Origin: CAVQJU01 sp963755195 | Lineage (GTDB): Bacteria; Acidobacteriota; Vicinamibacteria; Vicinamibacterales; CAVVIG01 | DNA length: 64,000 bases | Direction: 5' to 3' | Assembly: GCA_963755195.1 (NCBI GenBank) | Contig: CAVWIZ010000008.1 | Coordinates: 372,001 to 436,000 of the forward strand | The notes under the pieces: generated by a model | What the model was told of the DNA's origin: nothing | Databases searched by the model: none | Seen by the model: the letters and a program-made list of their open reading frames with translations, nothing else | Shown here: positions 25,655 through 34,061 of the stretch, piece by piece | Position numbering within the stretch: the first letter of the stretch is position 1 | Layout of the letters: every line of letters starts with the position of its first letter | Position numbers and translations under genes: made by a program

Positions 25655-27089
25655 TATTGTGATCGCGGTCCCGCCCTCCGGCGGGCACTCGACGTGAATG
25701 TCTCCGTGATGCGCCTCGACGAGGCGCTTCACCGTGGACAATCCGAGGCCGGTCCCGCGCGACTTCGTCGTCACGAATGGCGTGAACAGCTTGTCGCGGA
25801 CGTCGGGTGAAATGCCGGGCCCATCGTCGGCGATGACAATCCGGCTCATGCTCCCGGCCGAGGTCACCGCGACCCTGATCGCGCCCTGTCCCCGCATCGC
25901 CTGGGCGCTGTTGATGAACACGTTGATGAAGACGATCTTCAGCAGCTCGGCGTCGGCGAAGATCGGCGGAGCGTCTCCGGAAATCTCCACGCTGACATTC
26001 CGGTACGAGGCGTCCTCGCGCAGCAGCGACGCGGTGGCGGCAAGCACGACGGACACGTCCACGGCGATCGGGCGCGGCTTCGGGGGACGGGCAAACAGCA
26101 GCAGATCGTTGACGAGCTGGTTGAGTGTGTCGAGCCGCGTGATGATGTCGGTGGTCACGGCGGCCTCGCGGCTCCCGGCCGGAAGGCGCGTGCCGATCAC
26201 CTGAATCGCTCCGCGAACCGCGGCGAGCGGATTCTTGACCTCGTGCGCGATCACCGCCGCCATCTCGCCGAGGCGAACGAGCGCCGCCTGCTCGCGCAGC
26301 TGTTCCTCCATCTGCACGCGCGTGCTCAAGTCGTGGAGGATACCGGTGAATTTCCGCTCGCCGCGAATCGTCAGCTCGCCGACCGACAGGCGAACCGGCA
26401 GCGTGCGGCCGTCCTTGTGGAGCGCGGTCACGTCCCGCCCGATGCCGATGATCTTGGCCACACCCGTCTTCGCGTAGTTCTTCAGGTAGCTGTCGTGTTC
26501 TGCCTCGGTAGGGCGCGGGCATCAGCATGCTGACGTTCTTGCCCATGACTTCCGCGGCGGCATACCCGAACAGACGTTCGGCGCCGGGATTGAAAGACTC
26601 GATTCGGCCGCGCGCGTCGATCACGATGATGGCATCGACGGCGGCATCGACGACCGACCGCAGCCGCGCCTCGCTTTCCCTGAGCTTTTCGATGTCGCGA
26701 TTGCGCTCGGTGACGTCGCGGGCCACCGCGAGGCCGCCGATGACGGCGCCGGAGGCGTCCTTCAGAGGCGACACGGTCAGCGACACATCGATGAGACGGC
26801 CGTCCTTCGTGAGCCGAACCGTGTCATGGCGTTCGACGCGCTCGCCCTGTCTGATGCGATCCAGGAGCCTGGTGGTCTCGTCGACGGCCCCCGGCGGCAT
26901 CAGGACCTGCACCGAGCGGCCGACGATCGCCTCTGCCGGATATCCGTACATCAACTCCGCCCCTCGATTCCAACTCAGGATCGTGCCCTGCAGATCCTTC
27001 GCGAGAATCGCATCGTCTGACGATTCGATCAACGCCGTCAGAATCCGGAGGGTGTCGTCCTGGGGTCGAGAATGAGCCGCGGAATCCAT
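25631..27089 (-). CDS. multi-PAS histidine kinase, one extra base
   Basis: The corrected product is about 485 residues: PAS 1 (ALIESSDDAILAKDLQGTIL), PAS 2 (VVDAAVDAIIVIDARGRIES, FGYAAAEVMGKNVSMLMP), a third PAS-like stretch (RTLPVRLSVGELTIRGERKF), HisKA with phospho-His in IAHEVKNPLAAVRG, and HATPase motifs NVFINSAQAM, IADDGPGISPDV and GTGLGLSTVKRL. The extra base is near 26505, between PAS 2 and the third. No membrane span; FixL/NtrB-like cytoplasmic sensor. There is no adjacent response regulator, so it may feed one of the single receivers or the NtrC-type protein at 53888. Confidence 0.85.
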
Positions 27090-27117
27090 CAGGGAAAGGC
27101 ATTCTACCCTCTTGCAG

Positions 27118-27133
27118 TGGCATTCGATGTGCC
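27118..27133 (+). promoter_or_regulatory. weak candidate sigma-54 promoter
   Basis: TGGCATTCGATGTGCC has a perfect -24 half and GG-N10-GC spacing, but TGTGC instead of TTGC at -12. The start would be near 27144, almost at the ATG. The element is partly palindromic and reads similarly on the other strand. Confidence 0.3.
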
Positions 27134-27145
27134 CGACACTTGACC

Positions 27146-29890
27146 ATGCGACCGATGGCCCCGTCGCTACCTGGCGCCGACGGCACGCCCACGCCTCGCC
27201 TCGTGTTGAGGGATGGATCGGTGGCGAGTGTGCGGCCCGCGACACCGGCCGACGTGCCGGCGCTGCGGAAATTCTTCGGCGACCTGTCTTCCGCGTCGCG
27301 CTACCAGCGGTTCATGACGGCCGGCGATCCCCCCGACGCCGTTATTGAACGTTTGAGCGCGTCGGCGGATCCGTCGCGCAGCCTGACGTTGGTCGCCGAG
27401 CGGGCGGCCATCGCGCGAGGCCAGGCTGGCCGCGGCGATCACGCTCTTCGCATCATCGCCACCGCCTCGTACCTCGCGATGAACGCCGAGGAGGCGGAAG
27501 TGGCATTTGCCGTCGCCGACGACTTTCAAGGCAAGGGCCTCGGCACCGCGCTCCTCGAGCGGCTGGCCGTCGCCGCCGCCGGCCAGGGATTTCGCCGCTT
27601 TCAGGCAACCACCCTTGACGACAACACGCGAATGCGCGAACTCTTTCGCGATTCGGGCTTTGAGATTCGAGCGAAGTCCGCCGGCGGCTGCGTCGACGTC
27701 CAGCTGTCGCTCGACGCGCCGGCGGCCGGCGTCGCCGCCGAAGAGGAGCGGAACCGCGTGGCGACGGCGGCTTCGATTCGTCCGCTGGTCGCGCCTCGAG
27801 CGGTCGCGGTGATCGGCGCGTCGCGCAACGAATCGAATATCGGCCGGCGGGTGCTCGATGCGCTCGTCGCGACCGGCTTCGCGGGGCCGATCTACGCGGT
27901 GAACCCGCATGCACCCGAAATCGCGGGCTTGAAGACGTACAAGTCGGCGCGCGACCTCCCTCCAGGGGTCGACCTGGCGGTCGTTGCGGTTCCCGCTCCG
28001 GCCGTTCTGGAGGTGGTGGACGACTGCGCCGCCGCCGGCATCACGTCTCTCGTGGTCATCACGGCAGGGTTTGCCGAAACCGGAGCCGCCGGCCGCGAGT
28101 TGCAGCACCAGCTCACGAACAAGGTCCGCGGGTACGGGATGCGAATGGTCGGCCCGAACTGCATGGGCGTGTTGAACGCCGACCCGTCAGTTCGGCTGAA
28201 TGCGACCTTCTCGCCCGTCTTCCCGCCCAGCGGGCACCTGGGTTTCCTCTCGCAGAGCGGCGCGCTGGGAATCGCGATTATCGAGTTGGCCGCCGAACGC
28301 GGCCTGGGCCTGTCCACGTTCGTGAGCGTGGGCAACAAAGCCGACGTGTCAGGCAATGACTTGCTCGAATACTGGGAGGGCGATGTCGACACGCACGTGC
28401 TCCTGCTCTACCTCGAGTCTTTCGGGAACCCGCGCCGCTTCGCGCGGCTCGCACGCAGAATCGGCCGCAAGAAACCCATCGTCGTCGTGAAATCAGGGAG
28501 GACGCGCGCCGGTTCTCGGGCTGCCAGCAGTCACACGGCCGCGCTGGCAGTGAGCGACGTCGCCGTAGACGCGTTGTTCCACCAATCCGGCGTCATCCGC
28601 GCCGACACGCTGGACGAGATGTTCGACGTCGCCGCATGCCTCGACACGCAGCCGCTTCCGCCGGGACGACGCGTCGCCATCGTGACGAACGCGGGGGGAC
28701 CGGGAATCCTGGCGGCGGACGCGTGCGATGCGGCGGGCCTGACGCTCACGGAGCTGTCCGCCGAGACGCGGGCCCGGCTTGCGGCGTTTCTTCCGGCGAC
28801 GGCGAGCGTCGGCAACCCCATCGACATGGTGGCCTCGTCTGGCGCCGTCGAGTATCGGCAGGCGATCGAAACGATGCTCACCGCGGTGGAGGTGGATTCG
28901 CTGCTCGTGATCTTCACGCCGGTCGATCCGAATTCAACCGCCGCGATCGTGCAGGCGATTCGAGACGGTGTCGCGGCCGGGCGGCGCGCCGGCGCCATGG
29001 GCAAGCCGGTCCTGGCCTGCCTGATGGCCGAACGCGGCCGCCCGGTCCCTCTCGAAACCGCCAGCGAGCGGCTGCCGGCGTACGCCTTTCCGGAAAACGC
29101 TGCGCGCGCGCTCGGCAAGGCGGCGGCGTACGCGGAATGGCGCGGGCAGACGCCGGGACTTCTGTGGGGGTTCGACGACCTTCATATTGACGAAGCGCGC
29201 GCCGTGTGCCGCGCGGCGATCGGCCGGCAGGGAGAGGGCTGGTTGGCCGCCGAGGACGTGCAACGCGTGTTGAGCGCGTTCGGCCTGCCGCTGGCCATGG
29301 GCAGCGTCGCCCGATCGGCGGACGCCGCGGCCGGATTGGCGACGGCCATGGGATTCCCGGTCGCCGCCAAGCTCAGCTCGACGGACATCCAGCACAAGAC
29401 CGACATCGGCGCCGTGCGCCTCAAGCTACCCGACGCGCCGGCGGTCCGGGCAGCGTTCGACGACATCATCGCCGCGGCACGCCGGGCTGCACCGGCGGCG
29501 ACTGTCGGAGGCGTGCTGATCCAGCCGATGGTGGAGGGTGGCGTAGAGATCATGATGGGCGTCGTACAGGATCGCCTGTTCGGGCCGCTCATCGCGTTCG
29601 GGCTCGGCGGCATCCACGTGGAAATCCTGAAGGACGTCCTCGTCCGGATCGCACCGTTGACGGATCGGGACGCGGACGAGCTCATCCACGGCATCAAGGG
29701 GTTTCCGCTCCTCCAGGGCTATCGCGGACATCCCGCCGCGGATCTCGACGCAGTACGCGATCTGCTCCTGCGCCTGTCACGGTTGGCCGACGCCGTTCCT
29801 GAAATCGCGGAGCTCGATCTGAATCCCGTGATGGCGCTGGCGCCCGGCAAGGGGTGCCGTATCGTGGACGCTCGGATCAAGGTGAGCTAG
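27146..29890 (+). CDS. ADP-forming acyl-CoA synthetase fused to an N-terminal GNAT domain
   Basis: A 914-residue fusion. Residues 1-190 form a GNAT acetyltransferase (EVAFAVADDFQGKGLGTALL acetyl-CoA loop). Then come the CoA-binding domain (VAVIGASRNESNIGRRVLDA, VVGPNCMG-like RMVGPNCMGVLN), the succinyl-CoA-synthetase-like domain with phospho-His region (SGRTRAGSRAASSHTAAL) and an ATP-grasp half (PVAAKLSSTDIQHKTDIGAV, ELDLNPVM). The enzyme family makes acetate or other acids plus ATP from acyl-CoA and ADP. Proteins with this fusion, of the Pat/PatZ type with the order reversed in some lineages, can acetylate lysines. Start taken at ATG 27146; ATG 27155 is possible. Confidence 0.9.
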   Translation: MRPMAPSLPGADGTPTPRLVLRDGSVASVRPATPADVPALRKFFGDLSSASRYQRFMTAGDPPDAVIERLSASADPSRSLTLVAERAAIARGQAGRGDHALRIIATASYLAMNAEEAEVAFAVADDFQGKGLGTALLERLAVAAAGQGFRRFQATTLDDNTRMRELFRDSGFEIRAKSAGGCVDVQLSLDAPAAGVAAEEERNRVATAASIRPLVAPRAVAVIGASRNESNIGRRVLDALVATGFAGPIYAVNPHAPEIAGLKTYKSARDLPPGVDLAVVAVPAPAVLEVVDDCAAAGITSLVVITAGFAETGAAGRELQHQLTNKVRGYGMRMVGPNCMGVLNADPSVRLNATFSPVFPPSGHLGFLSQSGALGIAIIELAAERGLGLSTFVSVGNKADVSGNDLLEYWEGDVDTHVLLLYLESFGNPRRFARLARRIGRKKPIVVVKSGRTRAGSRAASSHTAALAVSDVAVDALFHQSGVIRADTLDEMFDVAACLDTQPLPPGRRVAIVTNAGGPGILAADACDAAGLTLTELSAETRARLAAFLPATASVGNPIDMVASSGAVEYRQAIETMLTAVEVDSLLVIFTPVDPNSTAAIVQAIRDGVAAGRRAGAMGKPVLACLMAERGRPVPLETASERLPAYAFPENAARALGKAAAYAEWRGQTPGLLWGFDDLHIDEARAVCRAAIGRQGEGWLAAEDVQRVLSAFGLPLAMGSVARSADAAAGLATAMGFPVAAKLSSTDIQHKTDIGAVRLKLPDAPAVRAAFDDIIAAARRAAPAATVGGVLIQPMVEGGVEIMMGVVQDRLFGPLIAFGLGGIHVEILKDVLVRIAPLTDRDADELIHGIKGFPLLQGYRGHPAADLDAVRDLLLRLSRLADAVPEIAELDLNPVMALAPGKGCRIVDARIKVS

Positions 29891-29897
29891 CCTGATC

Positions 29898-29913
29898 GGG
29901 CACGGCGTATGCG
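29898..29913 (+). promoter_or_regulatory. candidate sigma-54 promoter
   Basis: GGGCACGGCGTATGCG has GGCACG at -24 and GG-N10-GC spacing with ATGC at -12. Predicted start near 29924, 19 nt before the ATG of the dihydroorotate dehydrogenase-like gene. Confidence 0.4.
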
Positions 29914-29942
29914 TACGTAAGACTCGAGTTGAAGGTACCTGT

Positions 29943-30939
29943 ATGACCACCGCGACGTCGATGCTGGGGTTCGGGCTTTCTCATCCGTTCGTCGCCGGCG
30001 CGTCACCGCTCGGCTGGAGTCTCGATACGGTGAAACGCCTCGAGGACGGCGGCTGCGCCGCGATCGTCCTGCCGTCGCTCTTCGAGGAGCAGATTACGTT
30101 CGCGGCGGAAGGGCGAATCCGCCACATGGACCCCAGCGATCCGCGGTGGTCGGAGTCGCTGAAGCATTTCCCGCCCCTGGAGGATTACGCGCTCTCGCCG
30201 GACGCAATACGCGGAGCACGTGAGCCGCGTCAAGCAGGCCGTGGGCGTTCCGGTGATCGGTTCGCTCAACGGCACGACCGCCGAATCGTGGCTGACGTTT
30301 TCGCGCCTCATCGAACAGGCGGGAGCCGACGCGCTCGAACTGAATCTGTACGAAGTCGTGACGGACCTGAGCATGGGGGGAGCCGCCGTCGAATATCAGC
30401 TCACGCACCTGGTCAGCGACCTGAAGCGGTATCTGAAGATTCCGATTGCCGTGAAAGTGTCGCCGTTCTTCTCGGCATTCGGAAACCTCGCCCATCAGCT
30501 CGACCAAGCGGGGGCGGACGGCATCGTGCTGTTCAACCGCTTCTATCAGCCCGACATCGACGTATCGACCACGGCGCCGGTGCCGCAGGTCGAGCTGTCG
30601 ACGAACGCCGAGCTGCGGCTGCGCTTGCAGTGGCTGGCGATTCTGTACGGCCGGGTGCGGCCATCGCTGGTGCTCACCGGCGGCGTCGCCACGCCGGACG
30701 ACGGCGTCAAGGCGATGCTGGCGGGCGCCGACGCGGTGCAGGTGGTATCGGCCGTCCTTCGCCACGGGCCGGCGTACTTTTCCGTCCTGCGCGACGGCCT
30801 GCACCGGTGGATGGAAACGCACAACATGACCCGACTGGATGAGATGCGCGGGCGCGCCAGCCTGCAGCAGTCGGCCGATCCCGCCGCCTTCGAGCGCGCG
30901 AGCTACATCCGCACGCTTCAGAGCTGGAAAGCGACATGA
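29943..30939 (+). CDS. dihydroorotate dehydrogenase-like flavoprotein, one extra base
   Basis: The corrected product is about 331 residues, a TIM barrel of the DHODH type: FVAGASPLGWSLDTVKRLED, VPVIGSLNGTTAESWLTFSR, ALELNLYEVVTD, IPIAVKVSPFFSAFGNLAHQ, GIVLFNRFYQPD and LTGGVATPDDGVKAMLAGAD. One extra base near 30206 splits it. Proteins of this subgroup are usually annotated only as dihydroorotate dehydrogenase-like and are often found beside 2-oxoacid:ferredoxin oxidoreductase genes; here the neighbour makes acids and ATP from acyl-CoA. A real role in pyrimidine synthesis is doubtful because no other pyr gene is near. Confidence 0.82.
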
Positions 30940-30981
30940 GAGCTGTCAAAGTGGCGGGTGGGTTTGCCCGAACGTGACGCC

Positions 30982-32511
30982 ATGACGACCCTGACGAGCG
31001 ACGGCACCACGCAACACCGGCTCGTCACCGCTCTTCAGGACGCATTTCTGTCTGGCGGCGGGCAGGTTGAGCTCGTCGAGACGCACATTTCCTATGTGCT
31101 GCTGACCGGCGAACACGCGTTCAAGATCAAGAAAGCGGTCGACTTCGGTTTTCTCAATTTCACGACTCTTGCGGCGCGTCAGTTCTATTGCCATGAAGAG
31201 CTTCGCCTGAACCGCCGGTTCGCGCCCGACATCTACCTTGACGTCGTGCCCATCACCGGCAGCCCCGAGGCGCCGGTCATCGACGGCGTCGGACCCGCAC
31301 TCGAGTACGCCGTCAGGATGCGCCAGTTCGACCAGGACGGGCTGCTCTCACGTGTGATCGCACGCGGCGAGTTGACGCCGGCGGCCGTCGACGCGCTCGC
31401 CGCCGAAGTCGCGGCATTCCACACGCGCGCGGCCGTGTCGGCACACACCGCGCCGTTTGGGAGGCCTGACGACATCGAGCAGCAGGCGCTGCAGAATTTC
31501 GAGCAGATGTTCCCGGCCATCGCAGATCCTCGGGATCGCTCCAACCTCGAAGCCCTGCTGGAGTGGACGCGGCTCGAGTATTCGCGGCTCGCCGAACGAT
31601 TCCAGGTGCGGCGGCGCGACGGTTTCGTCCGCGAGTGCCACGGCGATCTCCATCTCGGCAACATCGCTCTCATCACGGGACGGATGACGCTCTTCGACTG
31701 CATCGAATTCAACGAGTCGATGCGATGGACCGACGTCATGAGCGACGTCGGCTTTCTCGTCATGGACCTGCGCGACCGAGGCAGGGCGGACCTGGCAGCC
31801 AGGTTTCTGAACGCGTATCTGGAAATCACCGGAGATTACGAAGGCCTGAGCGTCCTGCGCTTCTATGTTGTCTATCGGGCCCTCGTCCGGGCCAAGGTGG
31901 CGTGCCTCAAGCGTGCTCAGGCCGGGTCCGACGAGGAGCACGCCCGGTCGCTGGCCGAATTCCGCACGTATCTGGACCTCGCGCAGAGCGAGACACGGCC
32001 CCATGATCCAGCGGTCGCGATCACGCACGGCGTGACCGGCTCGGGCAAGACCACCTCGACCCAGACGTTCGTGGACTCGACGGGCGCCGTCAGAGTCCGT
32101 TCCGACGTCGAACGAAAGCGCCTGCACGGAATGACGGCAGGCGAGCGCAGCGGCTCGGCGGTCGGCGAGGGACTGTACACGGCCGACGGGACAGAACAGA
32201 CCTACGCGCGCCTCGCGGCGCTGGCGCGCACGATCGCCACGGCCGGGTACGTGGTGGTTGTCGATGCGGCGTTTCTGAAGCGCCAGCAGCGCGATCTCTT
32301 GCGGCGCGTGGCAGCGGATCTCCACGTGCCGTTCACCATCCTGGACTGTTCGGCGCCAGCCGACATTCTCCGGCAGCGGGTCGCCGAGCGATCACGCAGC
32401 GGCCACGACGCATCCGAAGGCACGTTGGCGGTTCTCGAGCAGCAGCTCGCCACCGAGGAGCCGTTGACCGGGGAAGAGCGGAAATTCCTCAGCTCAGATC
32501 CTGGATCCTGA
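30982..32511 (+). CDS. phosphotransferase-like / P-loop kinase fusion
   Basis: A 509-residue protein. The N-terminal part (about 1-330) is an aminoglycoside-phosphotransferase-like kinase with the catalytic loop FVRECHGDLHLGNIAL and metal site LFDCIEFNESMRW. The C-terminal part is a P-loop kinase with Walker A THGVTGSGKTTST and the late motif LDCSAPADILRQRV. This pairing is a known two-domain family (COG2187 plus COG0645) with no settled substrate. ATG 30982 is 42 nt after the DHODH-like gene, so they are likely co-transcribed. It is not evidence of antibiotic resistance. Confidence 0.85.
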   Translation: MTTLTSDGTTQHRLVTALQDAFLSGGGQVELVETHISYVLLTGEHAFKIKKAVDFGFLNFTTLAARQFYCHEELRLNRRFAPDIYLDVVPITGSPEAPVIDGVGPALEYAVRMRQFDQDGLLSRVIARGELTPAAVDALAAEVAAFHTRAAVSAHTAPFGRPDDIEQQALQNFEQMFPAIADPRDRSNLEALLEWTRLEYSRLAERFQVRRRDGFVRECHGDLHLGNIALITGRMTLFDCIEFNESMRWTDVMSDVGFLVMDLRDRGRADLAARFLNAYLEITGDYEGLSVLRFYVVYRALVRAKVACLKRAQAGSDEEHARSLAEFRTYLDLAQSETRPHDPAVAITHGVTGSGKTTSTQTFVDSTGAVRVRSDVERKRLHGMTAGERSGSAVGEGLYTADGTEQTYARLAALARTIATAGYVVVVDAAFLKRQQRDLLRRVAADLHVPFTILDCSAPADILRQRVAERSRSGHDASEGTLAVLEQQLATEEPLTGEERKFLSSDPGS

Positions 32512-32605
32512 GATTCTTGGAACTCTCCCGCGGGGGATTCGGCAAACCCCGGCATAACAGTCATACTAGCCGCGCCCTACAGCCGTCCCTCCGACAGGAG
32601 TCCTC

Positions 32606-33190
32606 ATGCCCCCGCACATCGACAATCTACTCGCACAGATCGCGCGGCTCGAGCGGGACCTGGAGATCGAGTTCAATCGAGCCCGTGACGAGTGGCGCTA
32701 CCGAATCGAGGCCGGGCGGGTCCGATTCGAACGCGATGTGCGACTGGCGCACACGCGCTTACGACAGAGCGTCCCCAGATTCATCCGGGAGAGCAGCCCG
32801 CTCAATGCGCTGACGGCGCCCCTGATCTACTCGATGGTGATGCCGATCGCGGTTCTCGATGCGGCGTTCAGCTTTTACCAGTGGGTATGCTTCCCGGTTT
32901 ACGGCATCGCCCGGGTCCGCCGCTCGGAGTATGTCGTGGTCGACCGCCAGCATCTCGCCTACCTCAACGCGATTGAAAAGATCAATTGCATGTACTGTGG
33001 CTACGCCAACGGCGTCTTCGCGTACGTACGGGAGATTGCGGGGCGAACCGAACGGTACTGGTGTCCGATTCGTCACGCCACACGCGTCAGAGCACCGCAC
33101 GCTCAATATCGCGAGTTCGTGGATTACGGTGACCCGGAGGGCTATCACCGGCGGTTGCCGGTTCTGCGCAACAAGCTCAAGGGTAAGTAG
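32606..33190 (+). CDS. conserved membrane protein with CXXC motif, unknown function
   Basis: A 194-residue protein after a GACAGGAG ribosome site. It has an N-terminal charged coiled-coil-like helix (LLAQIARLERDLEIEFNRAR), one or two membrane segments (LIYSMVMPIAVLDAAFSFYQ), then a domain with INCMYCGYANG, RYWCPIRHATR and a C-terminal YHRRLPVLRNKLKG. The CXXC plus later Cys suggest a metal site or disulfide. A fragment matching its last 29 codons lies at 49891-49980. The 3' end also carries an activator-like dyad (33155-33172). Confidence 0.7.
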   Translation: MPPHIDNLLAQIARLERDLEIEFNRARDEWRYRIEAGRVRFERDVRLAHTRLRQSVPRFIRESSPLNALTAPLIYSMVMPIAVLDAAFSFYQWVCFPVYGIARVRRSEYVVVDRQHLAYLNAIEKINCMYCGYANGVFAYVREIAGRTERYWCPIRHATRVRAPHAQYREFVDYGDPEGYHRRLPVLRNKLKGK

Positions 33191-33229
33191 AATCATCGAG
33201 GGCAAGAAACGCGACATGAGGATCGCCGG

Positions 33230-33245
33230 TGGTTCGCTTGTTGCC
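33230..33245 (+). promoter_or_regulatory. candidate sigma-54 promoter
   Basis: TGGTTCGCTTGTTGCC shows GG-N10-GC and TTGC at -12. Predicted start near 33256, 79 nt before the GTG of the YcbK-like gene. A dyad, TTGCCGGTTCTGCGCAAC, lies 58-75 bp upstream at 33155-33172. Confidence 0.5.
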
Positions 33246-33334
33246 ACCCACACCGCGAACGGCTGCCGGTGTCGCAACAAGCGGAAACAAGTAGACGTTG
33301 ACCCTGACGCCTTCAGCTGCCGATAATCGTTACA

Positions 33335-33892
33335 GTGACATCGACAGGGCCGCGGGTCACACATCCTTCGCGCCGGAGGTTCGTCGCCACGCTGGCAGGC
33401 GCCCTTCCCATCCTGGCCGTGCCGCGCTCGGTCTGGGCGCGTTCCACGGGCGCCCGCGCGCTGAAGTTCGTCCATACGCACACCGGCGAACGGCTCTCCG
33501 TCGAGTACTTCGGCTCTGGCGCGTATGTGCCTGAGGCGCTCACGACGGTGAACCACTTTTTACGCGACTTCCGCACCGGCGACGAGCATCCGATCGATCC
33601 GCGTCTTCTCGACCTCCTCCATCACCTCACTGATCTCACGGGCAGTACCCGGCCGTTTCAAGTGATCTCCGGATACCGGTCGCCGGCCACCAACGATCTG
33701 CTGCGGCATCGCAGCGAAGGCGTCGCGTCCGGCAGCCTTCACATGAAAGGCCAGGCCATCGACATCCGCCTGGCGGACGTACCGCTCGCGACGCTGCGCG
33801 GCGCCGCCCTCGCCACGCGCGGCGGTGGCGTGGGCTACTATCCCGCGTCCGACTTCGTTCACGTGGACACCGGGCGCGTGCGCGTCTGGTAG
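33335..33892 (+). CDS. YcbK/DUF882-type M15 peptidase-like protein, Tat-exported
   Basis: A 185-residue protein whose start PSRRRFVATLAGALPILAVP is a twin-arginine signal. The mature domain (VNHFLRDFRTGDEHPIDPRL, VISGYRSPATNDLLR, SLHMKGQAIDIRLAD, FVHVDTGRVRVW) carries the H-x6-D and final H of the M15/DUF882 zinc peptidase fold acting on peptidoglycan. It faces an L,D-transpeptidase gene across a mobile-element-like repeat; in other bacteria ycbB and ycbK are neighbours, so the two probably work together in cross-link remodelling. GTG 33335 is the only reasonable start. Confidence 0.85.
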   Translation: MTSTGPRVTHPSRRRFVATLAGALPILAVPRSVWARSTGARALKFVHTHTGERLSVEYFGSGAYVPEALTTVNHFLRDFRTGDEHPIDPRLLDLLHHLTDLTGSTRPFQVISGYRSPATNDLLRHRSEGVASGSLHMKGQAIDIRLADVPLATLRGAALATRGGGVGYYPASDFVHVDTGRVRVW

Positions 33893-33895
33893 AGC

Positions 33896-34061
33896 CTAGA
33901 ACCCATCTCATAAATGGGGCCGGCATTCGGCCCGCGATGCATCCCGGCTGGCGGCGTTGCTCCTCCCTCAAATATTCCCGATATTCTCGGTCGTCGCGCC
34001 TTGCCAGCCGGGCGCCTCGCGGCCCTCGGTGCTGCGCCCCCATTTACGAGATGGGTTCTAG
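33896..34061. mobile_element. MITE-like element with long terminal inverted repeats
   Basis: A 166-bp element. The left end CTAGAACCCATCTCATAAAT and the inverse of the right end (CTAGAACCCATCTCGTAAAT) match over about 25 bp, and imperfect inverted similarity continues inward for about 60 bp (CCCGGCTGGC on one side, GCCAGCCGGG on the other). There is no coding frame. It begins 4 bp after the YcbK-like stop, and its right-hand CTAG supplies the stop codon of the L,D-transpeptidase gene. Confidence 0.75.

Noticed and set aside
30982..32511. Aminoglycoside resistance gene
   Set aside because: Only the kinase fold is shared; the protein belongs to the two-domain APH-like plus P-loop kinase family, and there is no resistance context.
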